Below, one piece after another: positions 33,319 to 42,512 of a stretch of DNA of 64,000 nucleotides. The first letter of the stretch is position 1; each line of letters opens with the position of its first letter. The DNA is from an uncultured Oscillospiraceae bacterium (GTDB taxonomy: Bacteria; Bacillota; Clostridia; Oscillospirales; Oscillospiraceae): NCBI GenBank assembly GCA_910583885.1, contig CAJUAC010000009.1, positions 1 to 64,000 of the forward strand, given 5' to 3'. Position numbers and translations under genes: made by a program. The notes below the pieces were generated by a model. The model saw only the letters and a list, made by a program, of their open reading frames with translations. It had not been told where the DNA came from and did no database searches.

Positions 33319-34698
33319 CTACTCTGGAAGGGCCATGACCAGCTCCTTAAACACCCTGCCCCGCTCCTCAAAATTTTTGAAGCGGTCAAATGACGTGCTG
33401 GCCGGTGAGAGAAGCACAACATCCCCGGTATTGGCGCGCTGCTCTGCCATCGCTACGGCGGTGGGGTAATCAGGGGCCTCTGAAATCTCCATCCCTTGCC
33501 AGTTCGCGGCCCCTTCTGCCGCCTCCCGGATCGCCTGGGCTGTTGCCCCACACAGGATGAGCAGCTTGGCGTGGTCATTGACAACTGGCCCCAAGGGAGC
33601 GTAACTTACGCCCTTATCCTTCCCGCCAGCGATGAGGATCACCTTCTCCGGGAAAGCACGCAGCCCTGCAATTGTGCGGCTGGGGCTGGAGGCAATGGAG
33701 TCATTGTACCAGCGCACCCCCCGCCGCGTCCGGACCAGCTCAATACGGTGTTCCACACCGGCGAAGGTCCGGGCAAAGGCCCGGATTGTATCATCAGAAA
33801 CAAGGCCCTGCACCGCACAGATGGCGGCCATGTAATTTTCTATATTGTGGGTGCCTGGGAGCAGGATATCCGCCAGGGGCAGCACCGCCCGCTCATGCCC
33901 CCCATCCTGGAACCAGATGGCATCCTCCCGCAGGAAACACCCACGGGGCGGCATTCTGTCGGAATTTCTCGTAAAGTAAAACACCTTGCCAGCTGTTCTT
34001 TGAGAGAGTTCCCGGGTGATTTCATTGTCCCAATTGCAGACAGCACTGCATGATGGGGTTTGGTAATCCAGTACCGCCGCCTTGGCCTGGATATACTCAT
34101 CCATATCAGTATGGATATCCAAGTGGTTGGGGGCAAGGTTCGTCAGCACTGCAATCTGCGGGCTTTTGCACATCGTCAAAAGCTGGAAAGAGCTCAACTC
34201 TACCACAGCCCAATCCGCAGGCTGGATGACCGGCGCTTCACTCAAAAGCGGATGGCCAATGTTTCCTCCCAGATGGACCGTATGGCCTGCCGCCTGGAGC
34301 AGGCGGGCGATCACAGTGGTGGTCGTGGTTTTGCCGTCGCTGCCTGTGACAGCCAGGATGGGGCACGGGCAGACATCGAAGAACACCTCCATCTCCGAGG
34401 TGATCACGCTCCCCCTGGCCTTTGCTGCATCCAAAAACCGGGGATGCAGGCCCGGTGTCCGGAAGATGACATCATGGTCCAACCCTTCCAGATAGCCCTC
34501 CCCCAACCGCAGCTTGCAGCCAGCGGCCTCCAATTCCTCCGCCAAACCTCCCAGGGCCTCCCGCCCCTTCCGGTCGCAGGCGGTCACATCAATCCCTGCC
34601 TCCAGCAAAAGCCGCACAAGCGGCCGGTTGCTCACGCCAATACCAGTCACCGCCACACGCTTCCCGCGCAGCGATTGCAGATAGTCCTGTAGTATCAT
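33319..34698 (-). CDS. murD: UDP-N-acetylmuramoyl-L-alanine--D-glutamate ligase
   Basis: Adds D-Glu to UDP-MurNAc-L-Ala in cytoplasmic peptidoglycan synthesis. Length is 459 aa. The N-terminal Rossmann domain begins RGKRVAVTGIGVSN, the ATP-binding loop is VTGSDGKTTTT, and further Mur ligase motifs are NLAPNHLDIH and the C-terminal YNDSIASSPSRT. The start at 34698 has GGGAGGGAACTGAT upstream. A much longer in-frame extension to 35136 runs antisense through the RNase P RNA gene and is rejected. Confidence 0.93.
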   Translation of the reverse strand: MILQDYLQSLRGKRVAVTGIGVSNRPLVRLLLEAGIDVTACDRKGREALGGLAEELEAAGCKLRLGEGYLEGLDHDVIFRTPGLHPRFLDAAKARGSVITSEMEVFFDVCPCPILAVTGSDGKTTTTTVIARLLQAAGHTVHLGGNIGHPLLSEAPVIQPADWAVVELSSFQLLTMCKSPQIAVLTNLAPNHLDIHTDMDEYIQAKAAVLDYQTPSCSAVCNWDNEITRELSQRTAGKVFYFTRNSDRMPPRGCFLREDAIWFQDGGHERAVLPLADILLPGTHNIENYMAAICAVQGLVSDDTIRAFARTFAGVEHRIELVRTRRGVRWYNDSIASSPSRTIAGLRAFPEKVILIAGGKDKGVSYAPLGPVVNDHAKLLILCGATAQAIREAAEGAANWQGMEISEAPDYPTAVAMAEQRANTGDVVLLSPASTSFDRFKNFEERGRVFKELVMALPE

Positions 34699-34758
34699 AT
34701 CAGTTCCCTCCCCCATCGTGTAAAGGGCTGCAATCAAAATATTTTTTGCAACGCGGCC

Positions 34759-34787
34759 ATTATACCACCGGCGCTGGAAGAAAACAA
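34759..34787 (-). promoter_or_regulatory. Promoter of murD
   Basis: TTGTTT (34782-34787), 17-bp spacer, TATAAT (34759-34764) on the minus strand, diverging from the rnpB promoter. Confidence 0.6.
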
Positions 34788-34858
34788 CAGATTTTATTCG
34801 AACAGGGCAAAAGAGCGGGAAAAAGAACCACTGGCGTGAACTTCTCCGCCTACGATTA

Positions 34859-34887
34859 TTGACAAACACACAGTTTTCCTGTAAAAT
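34859..34887 (+). promoter_or_regulatory. Promoter of rnpB
   Basis: TTGACA (34859-34864), 17-bp spacer, TAAAAT (34882-34887), with the predicted start near 34895 where the P1 helix begins. Confidence 0.85.
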
Positions 34888-34894
34888 AGGCAAT

Positions 34895-35251
34895 GAGTAA
34901 GACAGACAGCCGCGTGGCGATGCCGAAAGGCCCGTCATGAGGAAAGTCCGGGCTCCATAGGGCAAGGATAACGGGTAACGCCCGCCGAAGGCGACTTCAG
35001 GAAAAGTGCAACAGAAATAAACCGCTGGTGTGTCCGCGTTTCCATGCAGACCGCCAGTAAGGATGGAAAGGCGAGGTAAGAGCTCACCCATCGGCTGGAG
35101 ACTGTCCGATGCTGTAAACTCTATCCGGAGCAACACCGTGGGAGGACATCAGGCTGGCCCGGCCGTCCTCAGGAGGTGGCTGGAGCGGTCTGGTAACAGG
35201 CCGCCTAGATAGATGGCTGTCAGATACAGAACCCGGCTTACAGTCTTGCTC
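34895..35251 (+). ncRNA. rnpB: RNase P RNA (M1-type ribozyme)
   Basis: Catalytic RNA that matures tRNA 5' ends. The conserved GAGGAAAGTCCGGGCTCC lies at 34940-34957, GTGCAACAGAAAT around 35007-35019, GGTAAGAGCTCACC around 35075-35088, and the 3' conserved block AGATAGATGGCTGTC with ACAGAACCCGGCTTA at about 35208-35240. The 5' end GAGTAAGAC (34895-34903) pairs with GTCTTGCTC (35243-35251) as P1, with one G-U pair, fixing both ends. It has its own strong promoter and a downstream hairpin. Confidence 0.95.
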
Positions 35252-35260
35252 ACCAAACAT

Positions 35261-35291
35261 GGAGGGAGGGACCATACAGGTTCCTCCCTCC
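35261..35291 (+). terminator. Terminator of rnpB
   Basis: GGAGGGAGG (35261-35269) and CCTCCCTCC (35283-35291), 9-bp perfect stem, 13-nt loop, followed by TCCAGTTTAG; the U-run is weak. Confidence 0.6.
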
Positions 35292-35316
35292 TCCAGTTTA
35301 GAAAGGAGTGGCCGCA

Positions 35317-35844
35317 ATGGATATGCTCTGCCTAGCAAAGCCTGATAAGCAATATCTCCAGCAGATTGCCAGCTACCGCCAGGATTTTCTGGATGCTGGC
35401 AGCTCCATGGATGGCTGCGGGCCCCTGCGGAGGTTCGATGACCCTATGGAATGGCTGCTACAGATTGAGGCTATGTCCCATTTGGAGACGCTGCCGGACG
35501 GCAAGGTGCTGTCCACCCAATTTTTATGTGTCCGGCCAGAGGACGGCCGGCTGGTGGGGATGATCCAGGTGCGCCACTACTTCAACGATTATTTGGAGAA
35601 ATATGCCGGCCACATCGGCTACTCTGTCCGCCCATCTGAGCGTCAGAAGGGATATGGTTCCTGGATGCTGCGGGAGGTGCTCCCCTACTGCAGATCCCTT
35701 GGGCTGGACAAAATCCTGGTGGCCTGTCTGGATACCAACCCTGCCAGCAGGAAGATTATTCTATCTGCTGGAGGTGTCTACGAGAGTACGGTCCATGAGC
35801 CAGACCGGGATATCAATTTGGAGCGGTACTGGATCACCCTATAA
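35317..35844 (+). CDS. GNAT-family N-acetyltransferase
   Basis: A 175-aa acetyltransferase-like protein. The acetyl-CoA binding loop is VRPSERQKGYGSWML (the R/Q-x-x-G-x-G/A signature), followed by LACLDTNPASRKII-like spacing (here VACLDTNPASRKII) and the typical C-terminal YESTVHEPDRDINLERYW. The acceptor substrate is not predictable. Start codon at 35317 with AAAGGAG 8 nt upstream; GTG 35308 and ATG 35323 are alternatives. It precedes the iron-sulfur protein gene by 12 nt. Confidence 0.8.
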   Translation: MDMLCLAKPDKQYLQQIASYRQDFLDAGSSMDGCGPLRRFDDPMEWLLQIEAMSHLETLPDGKVLSTQFLCVRPEDGRLVGMIQVRHYFNDYLEKYAGHIGYSVRPSERQKGYGSWMLREVLPYCRSLGLDKILVACLDTNPASRKIILSAGGVYESTVHEPDRDINLERYWITL

Positions 35845-35856
35845 AAGGAGAACGAT

Positions 35857-36543
35857 ATGTCCACTGCATTGAGAGACGAGCTATTTCAGGTACTGGCCGT
35901 GAGGGGCGCAAAGCTGATGGGCGTTGGCGATCTGAGAGGTATTGTGGACGGGGATCTGACCACCGGTTTGTCGGTTGCCATTCCCCTGCCCAAGCACGTG
36001 GTTCAGGATCTACAAACCGCCCCAACAGAGGAGTACTACCATCTATACCACAGCTTAAACGCCCAGCTGAATGGTATTGTGGAGGCAGGGGCGGCCTTCC
36101 TGCGGGAGCAGGGGTACCAGGCCCAAGCGAACACTACAACGTCTGTCCAGATAGATGAGGACTGGCGGACTCCCCTTCCGCACAAAACAGTAGCTACACG
36201 GGCTGGCCTGGGTTGGATTGGGAAGAGCTGCCTGCTAATAACGGAAGCTTATGGCGGTGCAATCCGCCTATCCAGCCTGGTGACGGACGCCCCACTGCCA
36301 TTAAACACCCCCATTGGTGAGAGCCGGTGCGGAAGCTGCGAAATCTGCGTTAAAAGCTGCCCGGCCCATGCACTGACTGGTGCGCTTTGGGAAGCGGGTA
36401 TGCCCCGCGAGGCATTTTTCCAGCGGGAGACCTGCAAGAAAACCCAGCTGGAGCGGATGAAACTTGCTACTGGTATTGATGCGGATCTATGCGGGCTATG
36501 TTTTGCTGTATGCCCTTATACCAAACGCTATCTCCGCGAATAA
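35857..36543 (+). CDS. Short QueG-like double [4Fe-4S] protein
   Basis: A 228-aa protein with two ferredoxin-type clusters: CGSCEICVKSCPAHAL (about 165-180) and CGLCFAVCPYTKRY (about 210-223). The central RAGLGWIGKSCLLIT matches the cobalamin-binding region of epoxyqueuosine reductase QueG, which is about 370 aa; here the N-terminal part is reduced and the C-terminal HEAT-like domain is missing. Probably an electron-transfer or reductase relative and not a true QueG. AAAGGAG precedes the ATG; it ends at a strong terminator. Confidence 0.72.
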   Translation: MSTALRDELFQVLAVRGAKLMGVGDLRGIVDGDLTTGLSVAIPLPKHVVQDLQTAPTEEYYHLYHSLNAQLNGIVEAGAAFLREQGYQAQANTTTSVQIDEDWRTPLPHKTVATRAGLGWIGKSCLLITEAYGGAIRLSSLVTDAPLPLNTPIGESRCGSCEICVKSCPAHALTGALWEAGMPREAFFQRETCKKTQLERMKLATGIDADLCGLCFAVCPYTKRYLRE

Positions 36544-36552
36544 GGAACAGAA

Positions 36553-36585
36553 AGAAGCGGCACGGTACAACCCCGTGCCGCTTCT
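36553..36585. terminator. Bidirectional terminator
   Basis: AGAAGCGGCACGG (36553-36565) and CCGTGCCGCTTCT (36573-36585), 13-bp perfect stem, 7-nt loop, T-rich on both sides, between convergent genes. Confidence 0.8.
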
Positions 36586-36598
36586 CTTTATGGTCTAT

Positions 36599-37333
36599 TT
36601 AGTCCTGCTCCCAGTTGTGCCAGACGTTCTGTACGTCGTCATTGTCCTCCATCAGGTCAATCATCTTCGCCATATTCTTGATATCTTCCTCACTGGTGAG
36701 CTTAATGTAAGTCTGAGGCACCATCTCAATCGCGGCCTCGGCAAACACATAGCCCCTGCCCTCCAGGGCAGCCGTAACAGCGTTGAAATCATCCGGCTCT
36801 GTTGTGATTTCAAAAATACTGCCGTCGGCCTCGAAGTCCGCTGCACCACAGTCCAGGGCGTCCTCCATCACCTTTTCCTCCTCCAGGTCGCCATCCTCAT
36901 TGTCGATGATGATGACGCCCTTGCGGTCAAAGCTCCAGCTGACGCAGCCACTGGCTCCCATATTCCCGCCGTACTTGTCGAAGAGGTGGCGTACCTCCGG
37001 AGCAGTGCGGTTGCGGTTGTCTGTAAGTGCCTCCACAATCACAGCCACACCGCTGGGACCATACCCCTCGTAGACCACCTTCTCAAAGCTGTCGGTACTG
37101 CCAGCTCCCAACGCCTTGTCAATCGTGCGCTTGATGTTGTCATTGGGCATGTTGGCGGCCTTCGCTTTGGCGATGACAGTCGCCAGACGGGAGTTATTGT
37201 TGGGGTCGCCGCTGCCACCCTCCTTTACTGCCACAATCATCTCCCGGGCAATCTTGGTGAAAGCCTGGGAGCGCTTGGCATCCGCCGCACCCTTTGTCTT
37301 TTGAATATTGTGCCATTTGGAATGTCCAGACAT
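36599..37333 (-). CDS. yebC: YebC/PmpR-family protein
   Basis: A 244-aa member of the YebC family, long called transcriptional regulators and, for some members, shown to help ribosomes through proline stretches. The N-terminus MSGHSKWHNIQKTKGAADAKR is diagnostic; the rest includes GYGPSGVAVIVEALTDNRNRT and the acidic C-terminal domain. GGAGAACAAACAGC precedes the ATG. Monocistronic, ending at the terminator shared with the iron-sulfur protein gene. Confidence 0.92.
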   Translation of the reverse strand: MSGHSKWHNIQKTKGAADAKRSQAFTKIAREMIVAVKEGGSGDPNNNSRLATVIAKAKAANMPNDNIKRTIDKALGAGSTDSFEKVVYEGYGPSGVAVIVEALTDNRNRTAPEVRHLFDKYGGNMGASGCVSWSFDRKGVIIIDNEDGDLEEEKVMEDALDCGAADFEADGSIFEITTEPDDFNAVTAALEGRGYVFAEAAIEMVPQTYIKLTSEEDIKNMAKMIDLMEDNDDVQNVWHNWEQD

Positions 37334-37469
37334 GCTGTTTGTTCTCCTTACTTGTCATGCATCGCAGCCACGCTGCCCTCCAACCGTCCAGAGTGTGCAA
37401 GCGGGAGCGTAGAAATACAATAGAATCCCCTCTGCGGGCCGCCGCGAGGTTTGCTGCAAACAAAGAAGC

Positions 37470-38744
37470 TTACTTCCCCAGCAGCTGCTCCAGAGCAGCC
37501 AAGCGCAGGCAGACGCAGAATACGTCGATAGCGGCCTCCAGCTCAGAGACAGGGGGAAGGCTGGGGGCAATCCGAATATTGCGGTCCCGGGGATCCATAC
37601 CATTGGGGAAGGTTGCGCCGGCGCTTGTCATCACAACACCAGCCTCCTTGCAGAGGGCGAGGGTGCGCTTCGCAAGGCCGTCGGCGGTATCCAGGCTGAC
37701 AAAGTAGCCGCCAGTGGGGCGCTTCCAGGTGGCAATGCCCAGGGGGGCAATCTCACGATCCAGGGCATCCAGCACAGCGCGGAACTTCGGCCCAAGGATG
37801 GCGGCGTGGCGCTTCATCAGCTCCAGCGTGTGGGCCTTGTCCTTGAGATAGCGCACGTGGCGGAGCTGGTTGACCTTGTCATAGCTGATGGTCTGGAAGG
37901 TGAGCAGGCCAGTCATGTACTTGAGGTTGTCCACGCTGGTGGCCATGACGGCTACACCCGCGCCGGGGAATGTTACCTTGGAGGTAGATGCGTACTCAAA
38001 GACCATGTCGGGATTCCCCGCCTCACGGCACAGGGAGAGCATGTCCGGGAAGGGCACGTAGTCCCCCTCGAATTCGTGGATGCAGTAGGCGTTGTCCCAC
38101 ATGACTACAAAGTCCGGTGCGGCAGGCTTCAGATGGGCAATCCGGTTAATGGTCTCCTGGCTGTAGATGATCCCCTCCGGATTGGAATACTTGGGCACAC
38201 ACCAGATCCCCTTCACTGCGGGATCCTTGACAGCCTCCTCTACAGCGTCCATATCCGGGCCGTTCTCCGTCATGGAGATTGTAATCAGCTCCATACCAAA
38301 GGACTTCGTTATGTTGAAATGGCGGTCATAGCCCGGGGAGGGGCACAGGAATTTGACTGTATCCAGCTTCGACCAGGGCTTCTCGCTGTGGAGCAGGCCG
38401 TGGGTGTAGGCCTTGGCGATGGTGTCATACATCAGCGTCAAGCTCGCGTTGCCGCCAATAAAGCACTCCTCACTCTTGCAGCCCAGGAGCTCTGCAAAGT
38501 ACTCGCGCGCACAGGGCAGGCCCATGAGCTCACCATAGTTGCGGGTGTCAAAGCCCGCCTCTACGCAGTCCTCCGGCTTTTCCAGTACGGTCAGGATGTC
38601 GCTGACCAGATCCAGCTGCTCCTTGCCAGGCTTGCCACGGGACATGTCCAGCTTGAGCCCCTTGCCCTTCAACTCCTCAAATTTCTGGGATACCGCCGCA
38701 TATTCGGCCTCCAGCTGGGTGCGCTCCATCTGTTTGTATTCCAT
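37470..38744 (-). CDS. PLP-dependent aminotransferase (MocR-type class I)
   Basis: A 424-aa fold-type I aminotransferase of the subfamily annotated as type Id aspartate aminotransferase. The PLP lysine is in YASTSKVTFPGAG; the Asn/Asp/Tyr cofactor residues are in KYSNPEGI and WDNAYCIHEF; the substrate Arg is in RNIRIAPSLPP. No DNA-binding domain is fused. AGGAGAGCGAAC precedes the ATG and a good promoter lies upstream. Substrate range unproven; aspartate or a neutral amino acid is most likely. Confidence 0.82.
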   Translation of the reverse strand: MEYKQMERTQLEAEYAAVSQKFEELKGKGLKLDMSRGKPGKEQLDLVSDILTVLEKPEDCVEAGFDTRNYGELMGLPCAREYFAELLGCKSEECFIGGNASLTLMYDTIAKAYTHGLLHSEKPWSKLDTVKFLCPSPGYDRHFNITKSFGMELITISMTENGPDMDAVEEAVKDPAVKGIWCVPKYSNPEGIIYSQETINRIAHLKPAAPDFVVMWDNAYCIHEFEGDYVPFPDMLSLCREAGNPDMVFEYASTSKVTFPGAGVAVMATSVDNLKYMTGLLTFQTISYDKVNQLRHVRYLKDKAHTLELMKRHAAILGPKFRAVLDALDREIAPLGIATWKRPTGGYFVSLDTADGLAKRTLALCKEAGVVMTSAGATFPNGMDPRDRNIRIAPSLPPVSELEAAIDVFCVCLRLAALEQLLGK

Positions 38745-38794
38745 AGTTGTTCGCTCTCCTTTTCTCCCCCAAAAAGGGATAGTAATCTTTGTCT

Positions 38795-38823
38795 ATTGTA
38801 CTATAGGGTGCTGAAAAAAACAA
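38795..38823 (-). promoter_or_regulatory. Promoter of the aminotransferase gene
   Basis: TTGTTT (38818-38823), 17-bp spacer, TACAAT (38795-38800) on the minus strand. Confidence 0.55.
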
Positions 38824-38885
38824 GGGGTGAGTTTCAGCCATTCCGCCGCTTTCTCATTCCACGCCTGCCCGCACAGCCGCTAGGC

Positions 38886-39779
38886 CTACCGCCCCGCCTG
38901 CCTGCTGTTCCAGGCCCGGAGATCCTTCAATTCCTCATATAACCGCACATAGCTCCGGTGGCGGCTGGCCGGGATGTCCCCCTTCCGCACCGCTGCCAGA
39001 ACCGCACACCCCTTCTCCTTGGTGTGCCCACATCCGACGAAGCGGCAGTCCCCCAGGTAGGGGCGGAACTCCAGAAATGACTCCGCCAGGTGCTCCTTGA
39101 GCGCCAGGTCAAGTTCCTCAGCGTCAAAGGAGCTGAACCCCGGTGTGTCGATCACCTCCGCCCCACAGGAGAGGCGGTACAGCTCCACATGGCGCGTGGT
39201 ATGCTTGCCCCGCCCCAGCTTCTGGCTCACCTGGGCTACCTGGAGGGAAAAGCCAGGCTCTATGGCGTTAAGAAGGCTGGATTTCCCTACGCCTGAATTT
39301 CCTGTAAAGGCAGATAGCTTGCCAGTTATCAGGGCGGCCAGCTCTTCGATCCCCTCCCCGGTCTCCGCACTGGTGCGGACGGTAGGGAACCCGGCGTGCC
39401 GGTAGATTGCTGCCAGCCCCTCTCCAGAGGCCAGGTCACATTTGTTGATACAGACCACCACACCACAGCCCTTCAGAGCTGCGATGGCAGACACGCGGTC
39501 AATCAGGAATGGATCCGTGATAGGGATGGCCTCTGAGGCCACCACCACCAGTTGATCCACATTGGCCACCGCCGGACGGTCAAAGGCCGTCCGCCGCTGC
39601 ACAATCTCCCAGACCATCCCTTCGCCTTGCCCAGTCTCCCGGACCTCCACCCAGTCCCCCACCAGGGGGCTGCGGCCCTCCTGGCGGAATTTTCCCCGCG
39701 CACGGCAGGTGACGGTCTGGCCGTCCATCTCCACGTAATAAAAGCCGCTGAGTGCCTTCTGAACTCTGCCCCTACTCAC
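38886..39779 (-). CDS. rsgA: Small ribosomal subunit biogenesis GTPase
   Basis: Circularly permuted GTPase (YjeQ/CpgA) that checks 30S maturation. The 297-aa protein has an N-terminal OB fold, then G4 INKCDL before G1 TGNSGVGKSSLL and G3 DTPGFSSF, showing the permuted order. A C-terminal zinc motif follows, DCRFVGCGHTKEKGC. It overlaps the kinase gene end by 8 nt; the order prpC-prkC-rsgA is conserved in Firmicutes. Confidence 0.93.
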   Translation of the reverse strand: MSRGRVQKALSGFYYVEMDGQTVTCRARGKFRQEGRSPLVGDWVEVRETGQGEGMVWEIVQRRTAFDRPAVANVDQLVVVASEAIPITDPFLIDRVSAIAALKGCGVVVCINKCDLASGEGLAAIYRHAGFPTVRTSAETGEGIEELAALITGKLSAFTGNSGVGKSSLLNAIEPGFSLQVAQVSQKLGRGKHTTRHVELYRLSCGAEVIDTPGFSSFDAEELDLALKEHLAESFLEFRPYLGDCRFVGCGHTKEKGCAVLAAVRKGDIPASRHRSYVRLYEELKDLRAWNSRQAGR

Positions 39780-41733
39780 TGAAAGTCACCGTGTCATCCG
39801 TCCACTGCTGGTCGTCCGCAAAAATCCGCAGCCGGTGCTCCCCTGCCTTGGCATAGATGGTTTCCTCCAGCCGTCCAAAGTCGCCCGGGATATTGCTGTC
39901 AAATACAATGTCGTTATCCAGATAGATTTCGATATGAACCTCCTCCGGGCTGTAGGGCACGTTGAAGCCTACCACGCGCCCAATCAGCTTTTCTCCATCG
40001 CTGTAGGTGAAGGAGACAGTGGAACCCTCCTCCACCTCCGTGCCGGTCTCTACACTTTGGGTGAGGACCTGACCCTCTGGGGCGGAGCTCTCCTCCTTGA
40101 CAAATTCCGCTTTCAGGTTCAGCCCATCCATCAGGCGCTGGACCTCCTCCATATCCTTGCCCACACAGGAGACCATTGTGGAATACTTGATCTCCGGCCC
40201 AAGGCTGAGATACAGCGTCACCTCATCCCCCTCACTGAGGGCTGTCCCCTCAGCAGGCTCTGCCCGTGACACATAGCCCGCTGGTACCTCATCGTTATAC
40301 TCGCTCTTCCCCTCCTTAATCACCAGTGATAGCTCACTGAGGCCCTTGGTCTGCTCCAGGATCAGCCGGGCCCCCCGGGCCTCCTGGCCAACCAGGTTGG
40401 GCATGGTTCCCGACCGCCCCCCCATGCTGATGGTCACGGTGATGGTAATGGGGTCTGTACCGGCGTTCTTTTTGACCTGGTCCGCCTTCGGGTCCTGTTT
40501 GATAATCTGGCCCTCCGGATATTCGGTGCTGTACTCATGGATACTGTTCTCTACAATTTCAAAAGCCCCGACAACCTCCGGCATGGCGAGGGCCTCCTCC
40601 ACTGTCTTGCCCACTACATTGGGCACCGTGTACTCTGGGATTTCCTGCACGGTAAAGCTATCCATAATGCTTTGATAGAGCCTGGTGACGCCAAAGTAGC
40701 CCACTGCTGCCACAATGACGATCAGCAGCAGGGTTTTCCACCAGCCACCCCGGCGGCGGTCATCCTCCTCATCATCCTCCTCTGGAGGGGGCGGCGCGTA
40801 GCGGACCTGCCTGGGCCTGGCCGCACTTACATTGGGGATGTTCTGGGTCGGTTCGTCCTCCCCGCCCCGCTCTGGGCGCAAATCCTCAGCGGAATAGTCA
40901 AAGCTGACGGATGGATCCTTCCGGAAAGCATCCAGGTCGGCGAGCATTTCATCAGCTGTACTATAGCGCCGGTTGCGGTCTGTTGCCATCGCCTTCATGC
41001 AGATCTGCTCCAGCGCCTCCGGGATCTCCGGGTTCAGCTCCCGTGGGTTGAGGGGGATTGCGTTGAGGTGCTGGATCGCCACCGCCACTGGGTTGTCCCC
41101 CTCGAAGGGCAGGCGGCTGGTGAGCATCTCATAAAGCACCACACCGGCGGAGTAGATATCGCTGCGGTTATCGGTATAATCCCCCTTGGCCTGCTCTGGT
41201 GAGATATAGTGGACCGAGCCAATGGCCTCGTTGGAGGGATTGGAGCCGTTGGAGAGGTAGGCAATGCCGAAATCTGTCACCTTCACCGTACCATCCCGCA
41301 GCACCATGATGTTCTGCGGCTTGATATCCCGGTGGATGATACCCCGGCTGTGCGCGTGGCTGAGGCCCTTCATGATCTGGGTAATGAAGTGGAGGGCCTC
41401 CGGCCAGTTGAGCCTCCCGCGCCGCTCCATATACTGCTTGAGGGTGATGCCGTCAATCAGCTCCATGACAATATAGTCCATGTCGCCCCCGCGGCTCACG
41501 TCGTAGACCGCCATGATATTGGGGTGGGAGAGCATGGCGACAGCCTGGGACTCGTCGTGAAACCGGCGGCGGAACTCTGCGTCCTCGCTGAGATCCTTCT
41601 TCAGCATCTTGATGGCAACCAGACGGTTGAGCCGGTGGCACTTGGCTTTGAATACTACCGCCATGCCCCCGGTCCCAATGACTTCCAGGATCTCATAGCG
41701 GTTATCCAGCATCTTTCCTATGTATCGTTCCAT
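39772..41733 (-). CDS. prkC: PASTA-domain Ser/Thr protein kinase
   Basis: Membrane kinase that senses muropeptides and controls wall growth, dormancy exit and translation. The 653-aa protein has the cytoplasmic kinase domain (about 8-270: GTGGMAVVFKA, Lys in VAIKMLKK, HRDIKPQNIM, DFG), a charged juxtamembrane region (about 280-330), one membrane helix (KTLLLIVIVAAVGYF) and three extracellular PASTA repeats (about 365-580) followed by a beta-rich tail. The start at 41733 has AAAGGATACTTGACT upstream. Paired with the phosphatase prpC 25 nt upstream. Confidence 0.93.
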   Translation of the reverse strand: MERYIGKMLDNRYEILEVIGTGGMAVVFKAKCHRLNRLVAIKMLKKDLSEDAEFRRRFHDESQAVAMLSHPNIMAVYDVSRGGDMDYIVMELIDGITLKQYMERRGRLNWPEALHFITQIMKGLSHAHSRGIIHRDIKPQNIMVLRDGTVKVTDFGIAYLSNGSNPSNEAIGSVHYISPEQAKGDYTDNRSDIYSAGVVLYEMLTSRLPFEGDNPVAVAIQHLNAIPLNPRELNPEIPEALEQICMKAMATDRNRRYSTADEMLADLDAFRKDPSVSFDYSAEDLRPERGGEDEPTQNIPNVSAARPRQVRYAPPPPEEDDEEDDRRRGGWWKTLLLIVIVAAVGYFGVTRLYQSIMDSFTVQEIPEYTVPNVVGKTVEEALAMPEVVGAFEIVENSIHEYSTEYPEGQIIKQDPKADQVKKNAGTDPITITVTISMGGRSGTMPNLVGQEARGARLILEQTKGLSELSLVIKEGKSEYNDEVPAGYVSRAEPAEGTALSEGDEVTLYLSLGPEIKYSTMVSCVGKDMEEVQRLMDGLNLKAEFVKEESSAPEGQVLTQSVETGTEVEEGSTVSFTYSDGEKLIGRVVGFNVPYSPEEVHIEIYLDNDIVFDSNIPGDFGRLEETIYAKAGEHRLRIFADDQQWTDDTVTFSE

Positions 41734-41758
41734 AGTCAAGTATCCTTTCTCCCCGGCT

Positions 41759-42505
41759 TCACTGCTGCTGCAGCAGCACGGCGGTTACATTGTCTGGTGC
41801 GCCCTGGCCCTTGGCAATCTCCAGAAGCCGGTCCAGACAGGTGTTGTCGTCCCCACCCTCTAATACTTCCCGCGCCATCTCCTCGTCTGTCGCCGTGGTA
41901 ATCAGGCCGTCGGTACACAGCAGGAGGTAGTCGCCCGGCAGCAGCTGGACCTGGTAGCTGTCGCTGAGTGCCTCAGCGTCCGGCCCCAGGGCGCGGGTGA
42001 TCAGGTTGCGGCCCGGATAGTTCCTGGCCTCGGCCTCTGTAATGGCCCCCCGCTCCACCAGCCGCTCCACCAGGGAGTGGTCGCGGGTGATGCGGGAGAT
42101 GGCTTTTTTACCGCCCCCGCCGCGGATCAAATAGGCCCGGCTGTCGCCTACATTATTGACCAGCGCCTGACCCTCCCGGGCAATGGCGGACACCAATGTG
42201 GTCCCCATCCCCCGCTGCTTCTCCCGGACAGACCGCTCATATACAGCGGTATTCGCAGCAGCCACAGCGAACTCAGCCACCTCACGTACCTGCTCCAAAT
42301 CCATGTCGCAGCGCAGGTTGGCAAGGCATGTGGCGAGGAAGGCATCCACGGCCAGCTCGCTGGCCTGCTTCCCGCCGCCTGGGCCCCCCATCCCATCACA
42401 AACAACACAAATGGTAAAGCCGCTCTCCTCGCTGCACCGGACCGCATAGGCGTCCTGATTCTCCCGGCGCACCAGGCCGATATCCGTCATGCCCCATACG
42501 TTCAT
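41759..42505 (-). CDS. prpC: PP2C-type protein phosphatase
   Basis: Manganese-dependent Ser/Thr phosphatase that counters the PASTA kinase. The 248-aa protein has the motifs RRENQDAY, VCDGMGG, VGDSRAYLI, TRDHS, CTDGL and GAPDNVTAVLL. Tandem ATGs lie at 42508 and 42505, and 42505 was taken because the AAGG before the upstream one is too close. An extension to 42613 would overlap rlmN heavily and is rejected. Confidence 0.92.
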   Translation of the reverse strand: MNVWGMTDIGLVRRENQDAYAVRCSEESGFTICVVCDGMGGPGGGKQASELAVDAFLATCLANLRCDMDLEQVREVAEFAVAAANTAVYERSVREKQRGMGTTLVSAIAREGQALVNNVGDSRAYLIRGGGGKKAISRITRDHSLVERLVERGAITEAEARNYPGRNLITRALGPDAEALSDSYQVQLLPGDYLLLCTDGLITTATDEEMAREVLEGGDDNTCLDRLLEIAKGQGAPDNVTAVLLQQQ

Positions 42506-42512
42506 CATATCC

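Noticed and set aside
34699..35136. In-frame N-terminal extension of murD to a 605-residue protein
   Set aside because: It runs antisense through the RNase P RNA gene and past the murD promoter; the true start at 34698 has a ribosome-binding site and fits the family length.
37806..38942. 378-codon plus-strand frame opposite the aminotransferase
   Set aside because: Shadow frame without a family match; it runs through the aminotransferase promoter.
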